Positions 10,801 through 20,700 of a DNA stretch of 25,884 nucleotides are shown one piece after another. Position 1 is the first letter of the stretch. Every line of letters begins with the position of its first letter. Below the pieces are notes generated by a model. It was not told the DNA's origin. It ran no database searches and worked only from the letters and a program-made list of their open reading frames with translations. Origin of the DNA: Perkinsus chesapeaki (taxonomy: Eukaryota; Perkinsozoa; Perkinsida; Perkinsidae); the NCBI GenBank assembly GCA_013115145.1, contig JAAPAO010000517.1, positions 1-25,884 of the forward strand, in the 5' to 3' direction. The translations under genes and the position numbers were made by a program.

Positions 10801-13800
10801 TGTATGTGCATGCGTGCAAGCTCACCTAACTAGTATCATCTTTCAGGTCCTTCTCATGATGCCTTTGCGTCCCTTTGCGCTGCCCTGGATAAAGTTCAAG
10901 CGGAAAGGCGGTTTAAGAAGAAAAGTAATGAGGAGTATCTAAGGTTGAAGCGCGCATTCCACTCTGATGGGATTGTTCCAATAGGAGTTCCGAGTGCAGT
11001 GGCCACTGCTGCCTTGACGATTTTCGAGGGGTCATCGAGAATCTTGAAAATGTGTTCTAGGAAGCGGAGTTGAAAAAATAGTTTACTGCTTCCGCAAAAT
11101 GCCAGGGAACTTCGATAGATGGTTAAAGTATAGGACGGTGGTAGTGTCGGAGTTTTACATCGACAAATCGAAGAACCTCCTCAGCTTAGATTGTGTCATA
11201 GATATTCTCACTTTATTGCTCATTCTTCAACTTGGTTCATATTATTAACTTAGCGATTATTTTATCAAGGTTATAGTCTATAATTTATAGATAATGAAAT
11301 AATTATCATCCGAGGACATGCAATTACTTATTCATAAAAGCTCACCATTATTTTCCTTCAGTAACAACCCAGGCCCCCAAGGACGAGTTTTATGACGTAG
11401 ATGGCGATGAGGAGACGGCGGAGCGAAGCGGTAATTCATTATTCTTTTCATTTCCCTCATCCTTTCTTCAGGAGAGCCTCAGTCGTCTGATGATGATGAA
11501 GATGCATGGTCGAGTGAGGACGAGTATGAGGGTTCACCGGTGAAGACATATCCTAGGAAACAGGTTGGTCATTATAGTGAGGTCAATTTCGTGGCGAGTG
11601 ACGGAGTGTGGGGAGTCGTTATAAAAAGCTCATCGAGTTGTTTTTGGGTATATAGTTAGTGGCATGACACTTCCATTGGTGACAGGGGGTTATCTACCCT
11701 CACAGAAATGTGCTCCTCAGAGAGCAAAGAGTCATGCTGCGGAGATGCTATAGGAGCATGTTTTGCTAGAAAATATGCTTCTTCAAAAGCATCCCTTCTG
11801 GGCCTAGCGTCTCACCTTCTTGTGTCAGTCCCTGAGCATAGACTGCATTTTGGTAACATTCTTGAAGTACTAAACTCAGCAGTGAGATTGGCTTCGAAGA
11901 ATAGGCTATCGCTGCTGCGCTGAAATGTTGAAGCTCTTTCGAACGTTGTGCTAGGAATACCTTTCGTATCTTCTTCAAAATATCTTTGGTATCTTTCGTA
12001 TCTTCGTGAGATCCGCCGCTAAATTCTTTATGTTTATTGAAGCTTAATGTGGCTTTATTTCGTTTGATGAAATAAAATTATGCGATGTGATTAAATAATT
12101 ATGTGATTAATTTCTTCCCCTCTCGTGGTGAAATAAATTATGCTCAGAATGCTCGCGAAGGCGGCGGTGCAGAAAGCAATAGACTAATGGGCACTTCCAA
12201 GAGAGTCGGGGGAGACAGAGCATTTGTGTGGAGGACCAAGGTGAGACTGTGATGATACTTGATGGACTTGATTTCCTTCAATAGGTTATGAACAGACGCC
12301 AAGGAGGAAGGCATGAAGCAGGCGGAGGAGCTAACATGAATGTAGCTCAGTTCGTTGGTGTTCTGGTTTATTAACCTTTCCACCCAAGTTCGAATCGCAC
12401 TTTAGTCATTTTAGGTTTTAAGAATGGATTCTGATGGACTGGAGCAAGTGACGAGAATTAATAATGTAAGTGAGTGGCAGAAGAGAAAGTGAAATTGTAG
12501 ATTCTGGCTCGGGGTGTGCGTCTGCGTGCAGCAAACACCCTAGATTAAGGATCATCTAAACCCTTTCTGTTGGGTTTAACGTGTCTGTCACCTCATAATT
12601 GCTTCCTATAAACTCGGATGCATTCCCTGTTGAAGCGTTGAACTCAGAATCTCGTTCCGGTATAGCCCGTAGTTATAGCAAGTTTTACCGTCTACCACTT
12701 TCTGTTCATTGAGATCTGAAAATTATTTTGATGACTTAGTTTATTGAAAGACATAAACCTCACGAAGGTCAGTTCGAATGTTCTAAGTTTTGTTGTCTGC
12801 ACTTGTGTGAATTGTTGAATAATTTCCCAATTTTCGGAGCGTTTGTGACCATGATCGTTTGCAGATCCTCTATAAAGGTGAAGGCGTCTGTCCGACAGCT
12901 TGCATGATGCATGAGGGTGACAACAAGATGCTTTTATTGGACCATAGTGAGTAACTGATCACCGAAATAGGATTATTGCACTCTTTAGCCAATCCTATGG
13001 ACGCTGACAAAGTCCTCTGCATGGACCTGAACGTTGGGAAAGTGGTAGGTGCATGTTGTTGACCTTCTTCAGTTTTGGCTTAGGAATATGTGATGAACTT
13101 TTTTATCGATTTGATAAGTTTAATTCATTAGAATTTCGGGGATGTGGCCCGGCTGAGCTACAGAATGTTTAGGTCATTTTGCAAAGTTTTATGAAAAGTA
13201 GAACCGAATAATAATACAATAAGGAAGTCTAATTACGTAGTTGGGAAACTAAATCCGTTCGTTAGTGAGGTGAACTTTGTTTTTGCGAATATTTCTGCCT
13301 CAGCTGTTGATAGAACTTCTGATAGGTTCAAGAATGGAATGCGGACAGCATGAGGGTGAATAGTCTGGTACCGACATCGAAGACGGCACAGAGTAAGGAG
13401 GAGGGGAGGGGTGATTCGGCCGAGTGGTAATCGAGTCGAGATAGCCAACTGTCTAGGCTGTCGCTGAGGGCGAGAGACTCTCCCGGAGAGTTCGGTGGGG
13501 ATTTCTAAATTTCCGAGAAAAGTAATTAAGCGGACGGAACTGAAAAGCTCAAGAATGATGCTTGGCAAACGTTGTTTCTAGTGGGGAGTTATAAATTCAG
13601 GCTTTATGTCTCCATAGGTGGCGAAATTGCACAAATTCTGTCTCCTTCAATTTCCCTAACTCTTGTGGTAGGCACCGGGGAGCAGTGCTTCATGGGAATG
13701 AATGATAAAGCAGTGTTTGTTATGGATCCGAGGCTTGATTCTAGGAAAACCAACCGGGTAGGATTTGCTGGTTAATTCATACCACATTTCTCTCTAATCA

Positions 13801-16274
13801 CAGGCTCAAACTTACGCTTATGCCAGTAACGTTAAGTTGAGCGCAGCAGCAACCGACGGAGGTGGAAGATTTGTAAAGATATCTTGGTGCACACAAGCTG
13901 ACCTATTTTGTATCTTTTGCCAGGCTCTCGGAAACCGTATTGGTGAGTATAGATTGTTTGATGGTCAGACGAACAAGGATGGTCAAATTAAGAGATGCAA
14001 GACGCTGCTGAAGGGAACTGGGGATCCAATCATTAAAGTTGATGTCACGTAAGCCTTGTCTTAGTATTTATGAAAAAGACGGAAGCGGATTCTGGTGATT
14101 TCTGAAATTTCCAATTCAACATGACCAGAGCATCGAACAAGCGCATCAATCGCAGGAAACATAAAAGTTGGCTGTGGAAGTGTAAATGATCTACAACTCT
14201 TACAAACGCGTGTGGGTCAATGTTGTTATCGATCTCGTAGTTCGGACCATTTGACAGCTTTGTTTTTCTAGCGAACTCACTCACGCGCAACCCCTTATAA
14301 GGCGGAAACCATGAAAACTGGAACCCATCTATCGAAGAGAGCAGCTCACTGGTGGTGAACACCAGGGTCGACGACGCTCTCTTTGCTCGCACCACTTTCA
14401 TAATCCTGAAAAGCCAACTCGGATGCACGTGACATGTCAAACTACCTTAGTGGCAGCTGCTCGCGGACTGCCCTCAGTGTTGTGGGGAAGTTCGAACTCC
14501 TTGACCCATTCCCTTACCGATTTCCGAGTGCAATCGAAAAGCTCGGCAACCATCGACTCCGAATCCCACCGAGACTGATTTAGAACATAGACACCGCGAA
14601 GCGCGAAATGACAAGCCAGACGCTTTTTGAACTCGACTGACATCTCATCCAGCGGATTTTCATCCTGCAACCTTTGCAGAAGTGCGTCCACCTTGGCCGC
14701 TTTTTCTGCTCTTTTTTGGTTCCTCTCCTCCAAGCTGCTTCTGGTCGAACGGGACGATTGCTTCCGTCGAGTCAGCCGGCTCTTTTTGACCTTCATTCGT
14801 GGTTTGGGTTTCCGCGGTCCCCGAGGCCTCCCCAGCGCCGGTTTACTGGGTCTCCGAGTGTCCACCAGGCATAAAAGTTTTGACCTTCCAGAAGGTTTTT
14901 TGAGACGCTCGGACCTTCTCCTCGGACCGTTGGCTGCTTCGCTGGCCTTCCTTCTCCAATAAGGGGAGAGATCCTCCTCGGCGCTGCCGTCGTTGATGGT
15001 GCTCTGGGCTGATGATGACTGGGTGGAGGGGATGTCTTCGGGAGAGCTGTCCATATGCCAAGAGTGGAGGCGAATAACTACCCGGTTGCGAATGATTTTT
15101 CGAAGTGTTCTTCGCTCCCACTCCAAGGATTTTCTCGACTGAGCAGGCCAGTAGCAGCATTTGAGAGTAGCTCAAGGATTGATATACGATGTGAGTAGCC
15201 CTGTTAGGCTCCACTCCATTCAGCCCCATGACGACACCACACCCTTTATTTTCGATATAAGAATGCTCCGGCTTTGTAATCCACTTGCAGTGGGATGCAA
15301 TAAGTTGTTCCTGCAATGGAAACTTCCCATCCTCCACAACTGAAGCACTCACTCGGTGCTTCAAAGTGCGTAGTTTTGGAGTCGTCGTTCACTAATACCA
15401 CATCGCAATGCTCAAGCGGGATGTGTTGTAAATGGGAATTCGTGGGGAGAGCGGAACAATCGGCATAGTTTCTCGTATACCCTCAGACTCAGCAAAGAGA
15501 ACTTGTGTTTTCGGTCGTCGAAGGTTTCATCAGGTTTGATGGCCGGTATGTTCTTGGCACCACTGCGAAGTATTTGGTGCTCATCGACACTCAGCTGTCC
15601 GGAGGCATCACCGGCTTCGACAAGTCTATGGGGCAAAACGCACCCGAATTGATATCCATCAGTTTGACACAAGAGGACTTTATCAAGTAGGGAGGGCGGA
15701 GCGAAGCGATTCATGTTTGCATTTGTTCGAGTTGTCAGATACGGATTGAAAGATATCAACTTCACTCCAGCGAGATTCGAGAGTGGCGACCATGGCGAGG
15801 AGAGCATCGTGACGACCACCGGGAGTCTGATGGTCAGCTGGAAATTAAAGGTGACGAAACTGCGGCAATCCTCGTCGGTTTCGAGATTCTTTCAGGAGTC
15901 ATGGTGTAAGATGAGATTTTAGGTCGAGAAGGGATTCACTTGATGTTTGCTTTTATTCAAATTCTCTCGTGAAATTCCCGACGTGTCTCAGCATTAAGAT
16001 TATAGTTTGACGTTCGGAGAATACATTTGTGTGGGACTAGAAGGCTCTCTGAGTCTGAACTCATCACTTCTTACGTGCACAATAGTAGTTGACGATAACG
16101 ATAATATTATTATCATAATAAGTTACTGATTCATTGAGTGTGCTTCAGGACGTTCTACGCGGCAGAACCAACAAGTATTCGTTGAAGCCTATGGGCGACT
16201 ATATCGTCGCCACCGAGTCTGCCCCGGGCGCCACGGAGAGCTCGGCGTCAGGAAGCGCCGTAGTCGCAATGTAA
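7891..16274 (+). CDS. VID27: VID27-like protein (tandem PH-like domains plus C-terminal beta-propeller), about 18 exons
   Basis: VID27-family proteins carry PH-like domains and a WD40-like propeller. The yeast member is linked to vacuolar import and degradation of fructose-1,6-bisphosphatase. Secure propeller exons, all in phase, are 12865-12946, 12989-13044, 13672-13757, 13804-13872, 13924-14048, 15534-15686, 15739-15850 and 16149-16274. Family blocks seen in order are MLLLDHTNPMDADKV, FMGMNDKAVFVMDPR, GDPIIKVDVTFDGRYVLGTT, KYLVLIDT, INFTPARFESG, ESIVTTTGSLMVSWKLK and the C-terminal VLRGRTNKYSLK. An acidic linker (11362-11563, with SSDDDEDAWSSEDEYEG) separates the propeller from N-terminal pieces at 7891-7981, 8305-8408, 8462 onward, 9204-9272, 9325-9401, about 9823-9970 and 10847 onward. 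12415-12465 encodes the DGLEQVTRI segment. Joins between about 8590 and 11362, and between 13044 and 13672, are not resolved. At 8.4 kb it is far looser than its neighbours. Confidence 0.88.
10080..10132. repeat. Two adjacent foldbacks in a VID27 intron
   Basis: TACTTTCA-CTG-TGAAAGTA spans 10080-10098. The next spans 10100-10132 as nested arms: ATTGTGA pairs with TCACAAT outside and ACTTTC with GAAAGT inside. Both share the core ACTTTCA, so one may be a diverged duplicate of the other. Confidence 0.8.
14049..15533 (+). other. 1,485-nt intron of the VID27-like gene hosting an antisense insertion
   Basis: The donor GTAAGC follows the DPIIKVDV exon and the acceptor ATCAG precedes GTTTGATGG. Joining them restores the family reading DVTFDGRYVLG, so this whole stretch is intronic for VID27. 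Neighbouring propeller introns are 42-52 nt, so the intron is roughly thirty-fold expanded, consistent with an insertion. I did not find clear terminal inverted repeats or a target-site duplication by eye. Confidence 0.8.
14437..15054 (-). CDS. Antisense nested ORF: AT-hook plus helix-turn-helix-like protein, possibly transposon-derived
   Basis: From the ATG at 15054 the frame gives 205 aa. Residues 1-30 are acidic and Ser-rich. Residues 34-115 are very basic and include an AT-hook-like GRPRGPRKPKPR (75-86). Residues 108-135 look helical or coiled. Residues 140-190 (FKKRLACHFALRG, then MVAELFDCTRKSVREWVKEF) resemble the helix-turn-helix region that precedes DDE catalytic domains in some Tc1/mariner-like or related elements. 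No DDE catalytic residues are visible. A GTAGTT donor just before the stop could splice on to a further exon after the TTTTCAG acceptor near 14410. Upstream, a second minus-strand frame at 15364-15105 (containing GVVMGLNGVEPNRATHIVYQ) may be an earlier exon, but I could not make the phases agree. It is either a live nested gene or a decaying element. Confidence 0.45.
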   Translation of the reverse strand: MDSSPEDIPSTQSSSAQSTINDGSAEEDLSPYWRRKASEAANGPRRRSERLKKPSGRSKLLCLVDTRRPSKPALGRPRGPRKPKPRMKVKKSRLTRRKQSSRSTRSSLEERNQKRAEKAAKVDALLQRLQDENPLDEMSVEFKKRLACHFALRGVYVLNQSRWDSESMVAELFDCTRKSVREWVKEFELPHNTEGSPRAAATKVV

Positions 16275-17184
16275 GGCTCGGAAATCATGTGCTTATTGGA
16301 AATTAAACTACTCGCGTTAACTAAACCCTACGTACTCGTCATTGTTTGAAAGCGGGTTGGAAAGTTACAGGAGTTGTTGGGCAACTGCAGGCTGCAGTTG
16401 CGTTGGGCAACTAGCCGTGTGCGCAGTGCGTTTGCGTACAGGATGCGTCGCGCGCCCCGGCAGTGTTGCCTGTTTCCTTTCGCATTTTAAAGTTTAGAAT
16501 TCGAGCTCGATTTGCAAAGTGATTTGCTTGGTTTTCTGGGGCTAGTCGCCGTACGGGTACATATTAGTAGAAAAATGTTTCCTTTACGGTATATCCAATA
16601 GATTAGCGGAGTTCTGGTGCCAGTGTGTCACCTCTGTCAGGTATCAGGATTCCATCGATTTGGCTCGTCGCAGGAGAAGTCATCGTCATTAAATCGTTCG
16701 TGCACTAAACGTTGAATTATCAATTTCTTATGCTTTGAAGTACCCCAGTCGAGTCAAGTGTTTCAATGTCATCAAAGGCTAGGTTGAGACAGCACAATCA
16801 ACCCCCCCAAGTGGGCCCTCCAGTAGAACGAGACTAGAGGGAACTTCAAACCTCTGAGATTTCCCTTTCTTTTATGGTCCAAAGGCGCGTGAGGGTTTGG
16901 TGGTGTGCGCGGTCTCTGTTTGCACTTCGTAGTTGTCCCATGAATATTGCTAGCTTCGTTTTCTAGCGTCGCGCGCCTTTCAAACCGGACGTGGTGTTAT
17001 TTAATTTCCAAATTTATTTAAATCCCCTTTCGCGTCTGTGCTTTTGCACCTGTCCTGCCCCGGTATGTTCGGAACGTTCGCCAGTCTAGGAGGCGTGACG
17101 CGACACTTGATTCTGTCTCCTTTTGTGAATCGACGGGGACGCCCGAGACTTCCAATTTCTTAGGTGTAGCTTCACTTATTTTGT
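16275..17184. other. Spacer after VID27, with one foldback
   Basis: GTTGGGCAACT occurs at 16376-16386 and 16402-16412, and the perfect 10-bp inverted repeat GCAACTGCAG/CTGCAGTTGC (16381-16401, single-base centre) lies between and overlapping them. A 32-codon frame starts at the ATG at 17064. No recognisable gene is seen. Confidence 0.5.
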
Positions 17185-18073
17185 ATGGGTAACATTCCCC
17201 CGTCTTCTAAACCCCTTCACTCTTGCCGTCCACGCTATCGTCTGTCCAAGACTATGCCCCCCTCTCGGTCGGGTTCGGAGACCTCGGTCACCTCAAGGGC
17301 CTCGACGAGCGTCTCAGCCGTGGACTTGCACCCCTTACCAGCGAGGACTACTACAAGTTCTAGCCGAAGAAGCTGCCCTATTAAGCGTCAGTCAGCTATT
17401 AATTTATGCGTGGTCTCGAGACCGTGCTTGAAGAAGAGCGCGACGGCCCCGCCGCCGTGATTGTACATGATCTATATTATTGATGCGTTGAATGCTTCTT
17501 AAATTGTTATTAATGCCCTTGTCTATGCTTTTGTAGTTCTGTCGTCGTGATAAGCCCTCTTACTACTGCAGAGCTGAAATGTTATCCAAAAGGGAAGTCC
17601 CAGTAGTAGCTTCGTCGATAATGTCAGCGCCACGTCGTTGCCGATTAACGATAGCTAATCACTATTAATGGTTACTGGTTTATTGCCAGCGAACTTATAG
17701 ATCCTCGCGAGCTAATGTTATGTTGAGTTACAAACAGTCTTGGACAAAAGCAGCGACGAAGGAACTTCCTTTAAGGAAGTGAAACCCACTCAGTTAGAAT
17801 CACTCAGCCGCCCTGCGTTAGTGAGACTAAATATGTCGGCTCGCTGCATGGTACAGATTATAGATAGCCTTCAACTTCGTAATGAACTATCCGGGGTACA
17901 ACACGAGATGAGAGCTGTTGGATGACCGTACTACGGTTACCCAAAACACATTTGTCGAAAAGCGCTTTCCGACATCGAAGGTGGTAGTTCCACCGTGGAA
18001 CAAACATCTCGAGGATCTAATGTATTTACTGTGGCTGATGGGCATCGCTAAGCGGCGCCTTGAGCGTAACTAA
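17185..18073 (+). CDS. Possible multi-exon gene of unknown function (fragmentary model)
   Basis: I do not recognise a family. Several open blocks on the same strand have protein-like composition. 17251-17360 reads DYAPLSVGFGDLGHLKG and ends EDYYK. It could join to an ATG-G exon at 17185-17188 across a GTAACA...CCAAG intron. 17408 onward reads MRGLETVLEEERDGPAAVIV. 17738-17925 reads LDKSSDEGTSFKEVKPTQLE and continues to NELSGVQHEMRAV. The last frame, up to TAA at 18073, reads FVEKRFPTSKVVVPPWNKHL then LEDLMYLLWLMGIAKRRLER. The junctions between blocks are not all resolved, and the final block is offset by one base from the one before it, so either a short intron or a frameshift lies near 17870-17910. 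Confidence 0.3.
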
Positions 18074-18399
18074 CTACGCGGTAGTGTCATCCACGGTAAC
18101 TTGGTGTATCCAAAGGATAGTAATATAGCTCTTCAATATAATGTCGGAGTACACCGCGTATTCACGTTCTTGTTCTGTCAAGGTTTTCAATATGTCCCCC
18201 GCATTAAGAACAGTCTTGAACCCTCGACTTAGGTGAAGCTAGACGAATCGATGCTTCTTTACTTTACTAGCTTGTTACACAACTCCCACTTGAGGATAAC
18301 ACAACGCAATGTAGAATGCGTTAGTTGTAGACCATGCTAAGGCGGCGGAGGGCAAAATGTCCCACGGGGACTTCCAACTCGCCAATAGACCGACAGAAA
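18074..18399. other. Convergent spacer between the plus-strand candidate gene and UbiA
   Basis: The two flanking genes face each other, so this holds two 3' ends. I see no ORF with support and no clear structural element. Confidence 0.4.
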
Positions 18400-19476
18400 T
18401 CACGCCAAGACTTGGTTGGACCAGGCGTAAATAAAGAAGACTAGACCAACTAAAGACTCAATTTTAAATACTCTACCAGCAAATTTAGCACTACTGGACT
18501 TGCTATATAGCACCTCCTCGTAGCTAATGAAGAAGGCTATATCTGCTATGTAGTAGACAGAAAGCAGTGTAGATTTGAGCATAAAATAGGATACCTGAAG
18601 GAGGAGAGATAGCCCAAGATGGTTACCGGCAGCGACCTACCAGCATGTGGCAAAACGTTAAAGTACACGTTAAAAGACTTGTCCACATTCTTCCAGCCTT
18701 TACGGCTGTAGTTCTCTTTCCAACCTTGGCGTCATCTTCTCGGTCGAGAATCTCAGCGTAGAGCTCGGATCTGGCCACCGCCAGCACGTGGAACAACCAC
18801 GCACCTGAAGATGGAATACTAGGCGACAGCGAATCCCATATCACAGTGAGCCAACAAAATCACGGTACTATTGAATATAACGACACGCCTCAGAATGGCT
18901 AGTACTTCTGAATACGAGCTAACAACATTGAAATCGCCGGACAGACTTACCTAGTGATGGCAGCGGCACGTTGTTGAGCTCACACGAAAATAGTGCCAGA
19001 AAGACGACCGACATCATGACACAGGGAATCTCCCATGGCCCCTTACGTGAAAGAGCAAACGGAGGGACATTGTAGAGAACATTCGAGAGCATGTACAGGG
19101 CGAGCCACATGAAAGGTTTCAAATTGTCAGTGATAGCAACGAGTGCAGCAATCGGAAAAAGGTTACACAGTATTATAATCAGTGGTAGCTCGGCAAGCTC
19201 TGCCTGGCTGGCCTTGGCACCGAAGTAGTAGTTACCCTTACGGTCATTGAGTTGATCAGTGTCGAAATCAACCATATCATTGAGTCCGTAAGTAAATAGA
19301 TTCAACGGAAAAGTACAATAGAAGAAGCCTATGAGGAACTGAGGCGTCGAGCAGACCGCCCAATAGCCGCCGGTAGGCCATACAAAGAACCAAGCCAGAA
19401 CAAACCAAAGGCCGGGACGAGACAATTGGAGAACACTCCTCCACGTCAAAGCTTTGAGAAGAGATGGCGAAGTCAT
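18400..19476 (-). CDS. UbiA-family prenyltransferase, 3 exons, 294 aa
   Basis: UbiA enzymes are integral membrane proteins that transfer a prenyl chain from a diphosphate donor to an aromatic or isoprenoid acceptor using Mg2+ held by two Asp-rich motifs. Exons are 19476-18951, 18804-18641 and 18594-18400, with introns of 146 and 46 nt, in phase throughout (885 nt). The first motif NDMVDFDTD is at residues 66-74. The second, ELYAEILDREDDAKVGKRTT, is at 189-208 with Asp196, Asp199 and Asp200. Multiple hydrophobic helices surround both, starting with RPGLWFVLAWFFVWP near residue 20. Length is normal for the family. The ATG at 19476 (MTSPSLLKAL) is chosen. The longer frame to 19524 begins with GTG and crosses an acceptor-like TTACAG. 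The acceptor substrate (quinone precursor, homogentisate, heme or other) cannot be told from sequence. Confidence 0.94.
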
Positions 19477-19781
19477 CGAGCAACCCTTGAGGGAAAACAA
19501 ACTGTAATAATAAACAATACCCACTTGACGTTAAAGCTGGTCTCAATGCTGTGTAGTAGACACTGGAACACAACGAGTACGATGAAATTGTCAGAGCGAC
19601 ACGCCCATTTCGAGGCGATCTTTGGTGAAGGAAACTCTAAAGTTTTACAGGGTATTTAACATTGAGGCGAAGAGCCTAGAAACATATCTCTATCACATCG
19701 TAAAACTAATCGTACGACTTGGGTATCCTGTACGCACCCTGCCCATCCAAATTATTCACGCGCCATACTGGATACATCTCT

Positions 19782-20024
19782 GAAACGGTTACATCTTGTC
19801 ACCGTTTCGTTGCACAACTCTGTGACACAGAAGGATCGTTCAATAAACCGATTTTGAAGTTCAGAGTCGATTCCAGAAATGCTTTTTACACGTAAAATGC
19901 GATGCTGGAATCGATTCTGAATCTCGGAATTGGTTTAATGAACATTGGGAGAATATTGGTATTGTTTTGCCGAGTTCTGCAATTGCACAGTCTGTGTCAC
20001 TCGGCCCCATAATACCAATATTCT
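19782..20024. repeat. Cluster of four foldbacks upstream of UbiA
   Basis: GAAACGGT (19782-19789) pairs with ACCGTTTC (19801-19808). TCTGTG-A-CACAGA forms a small palindrome near 19819-19831. The largest pairs 19838-19876 with 19905-19943 (39-nt arms, about 32 identical positions), and the inner part GCTTTTTAC/GTAAAATGC continues the stem to a 2-base loop, giving a 106-nt hairpin. The fourth pairs 19950-19975 with 19999-20024 (26-nt arms with one 4-nt interior mismatch region). The last two have the size and mismatch pattern of microRNA precursors. Confidence 0.85.
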
Positions 20025-20700
20025 GTGGAATAACAACGCCGGAGCTTGCTGGGTTGGCTACCTTTCATTGTCGCTTCGATAATAACTTCAACGCAATTCG
20101 GATGATGCTCAAATTAACCATGCTCAGCAGCAGCGGCTTCACGGCGTTTATACTTATAACGATTTCGGCTTCTTACGTCCCAGAAGGGATACACTTTAGT
20201 ATGATTATGATGGCGGTGGTGATTCAACCAAAAAGAACAACCAGTGTGAGTATCATTTTAATGTTGTTGTTGACGAGGATGAGTGCTACAATACTTAAGC
20301 GATCGTGATGCTGCAAATAATAATAATAAGAAGAAGTGATACGGACGAGCTAGAGAACTAAAAATACCGTGCAAAGTTGTGATGATAATAACCAAGATGA
20401 TGATAATAACTAATTACGACCAGATCATGATCGACAGCGTCAGTGGGCTTCCCGAAAGCCGCTCGATTGTAATAATAGTTTATGAAATATACTACTAGCA
20501 AGTGATCTACTCTTGCTTAATAATAGTAGTGTTATGGTGTGTTAATCAACTCTTCGACGACGATCACGACGAAAACCAATTCTCTACATTTAACTGCCAC
20601 TATCAACAGCACCATTTCACAGAGATAAAATAACCTGGCAAGGTTATCTGTACCCAACAAATCGGACATATTCAGTCTTACTTGTTCAGAGTATTACGAA
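20025..20700. other. Spacer between hairpin cluster and PPR gene; degraded ORF and AT-rich tracts
   Basis: A plus-strand frame (about 20087-20301) reads NSDDAQINHAQQQRLHGVY, meets TAG at 20197-20199, then continues in the same frame as YDYDGGGDSTKKNN. It may be a decayed gene or chance. AAT/GAT-type repeats lie at about 20317-20410. Nothing else is supported. Confidence 0.3.

Noticed and set aside
12344-12408. A second tRNA-like stretch with TAGCTCAGTT and GTTCGAATC
   Set aside because: The T stem does not pair and no acceptor stem is found. It is not a functional tRNA gene.
15412-15819. 135-codon minus-strand frame
   Set aside because: The plus strand here encodes two phase-matched VID27 propeller exons, so this frame is a shadow.
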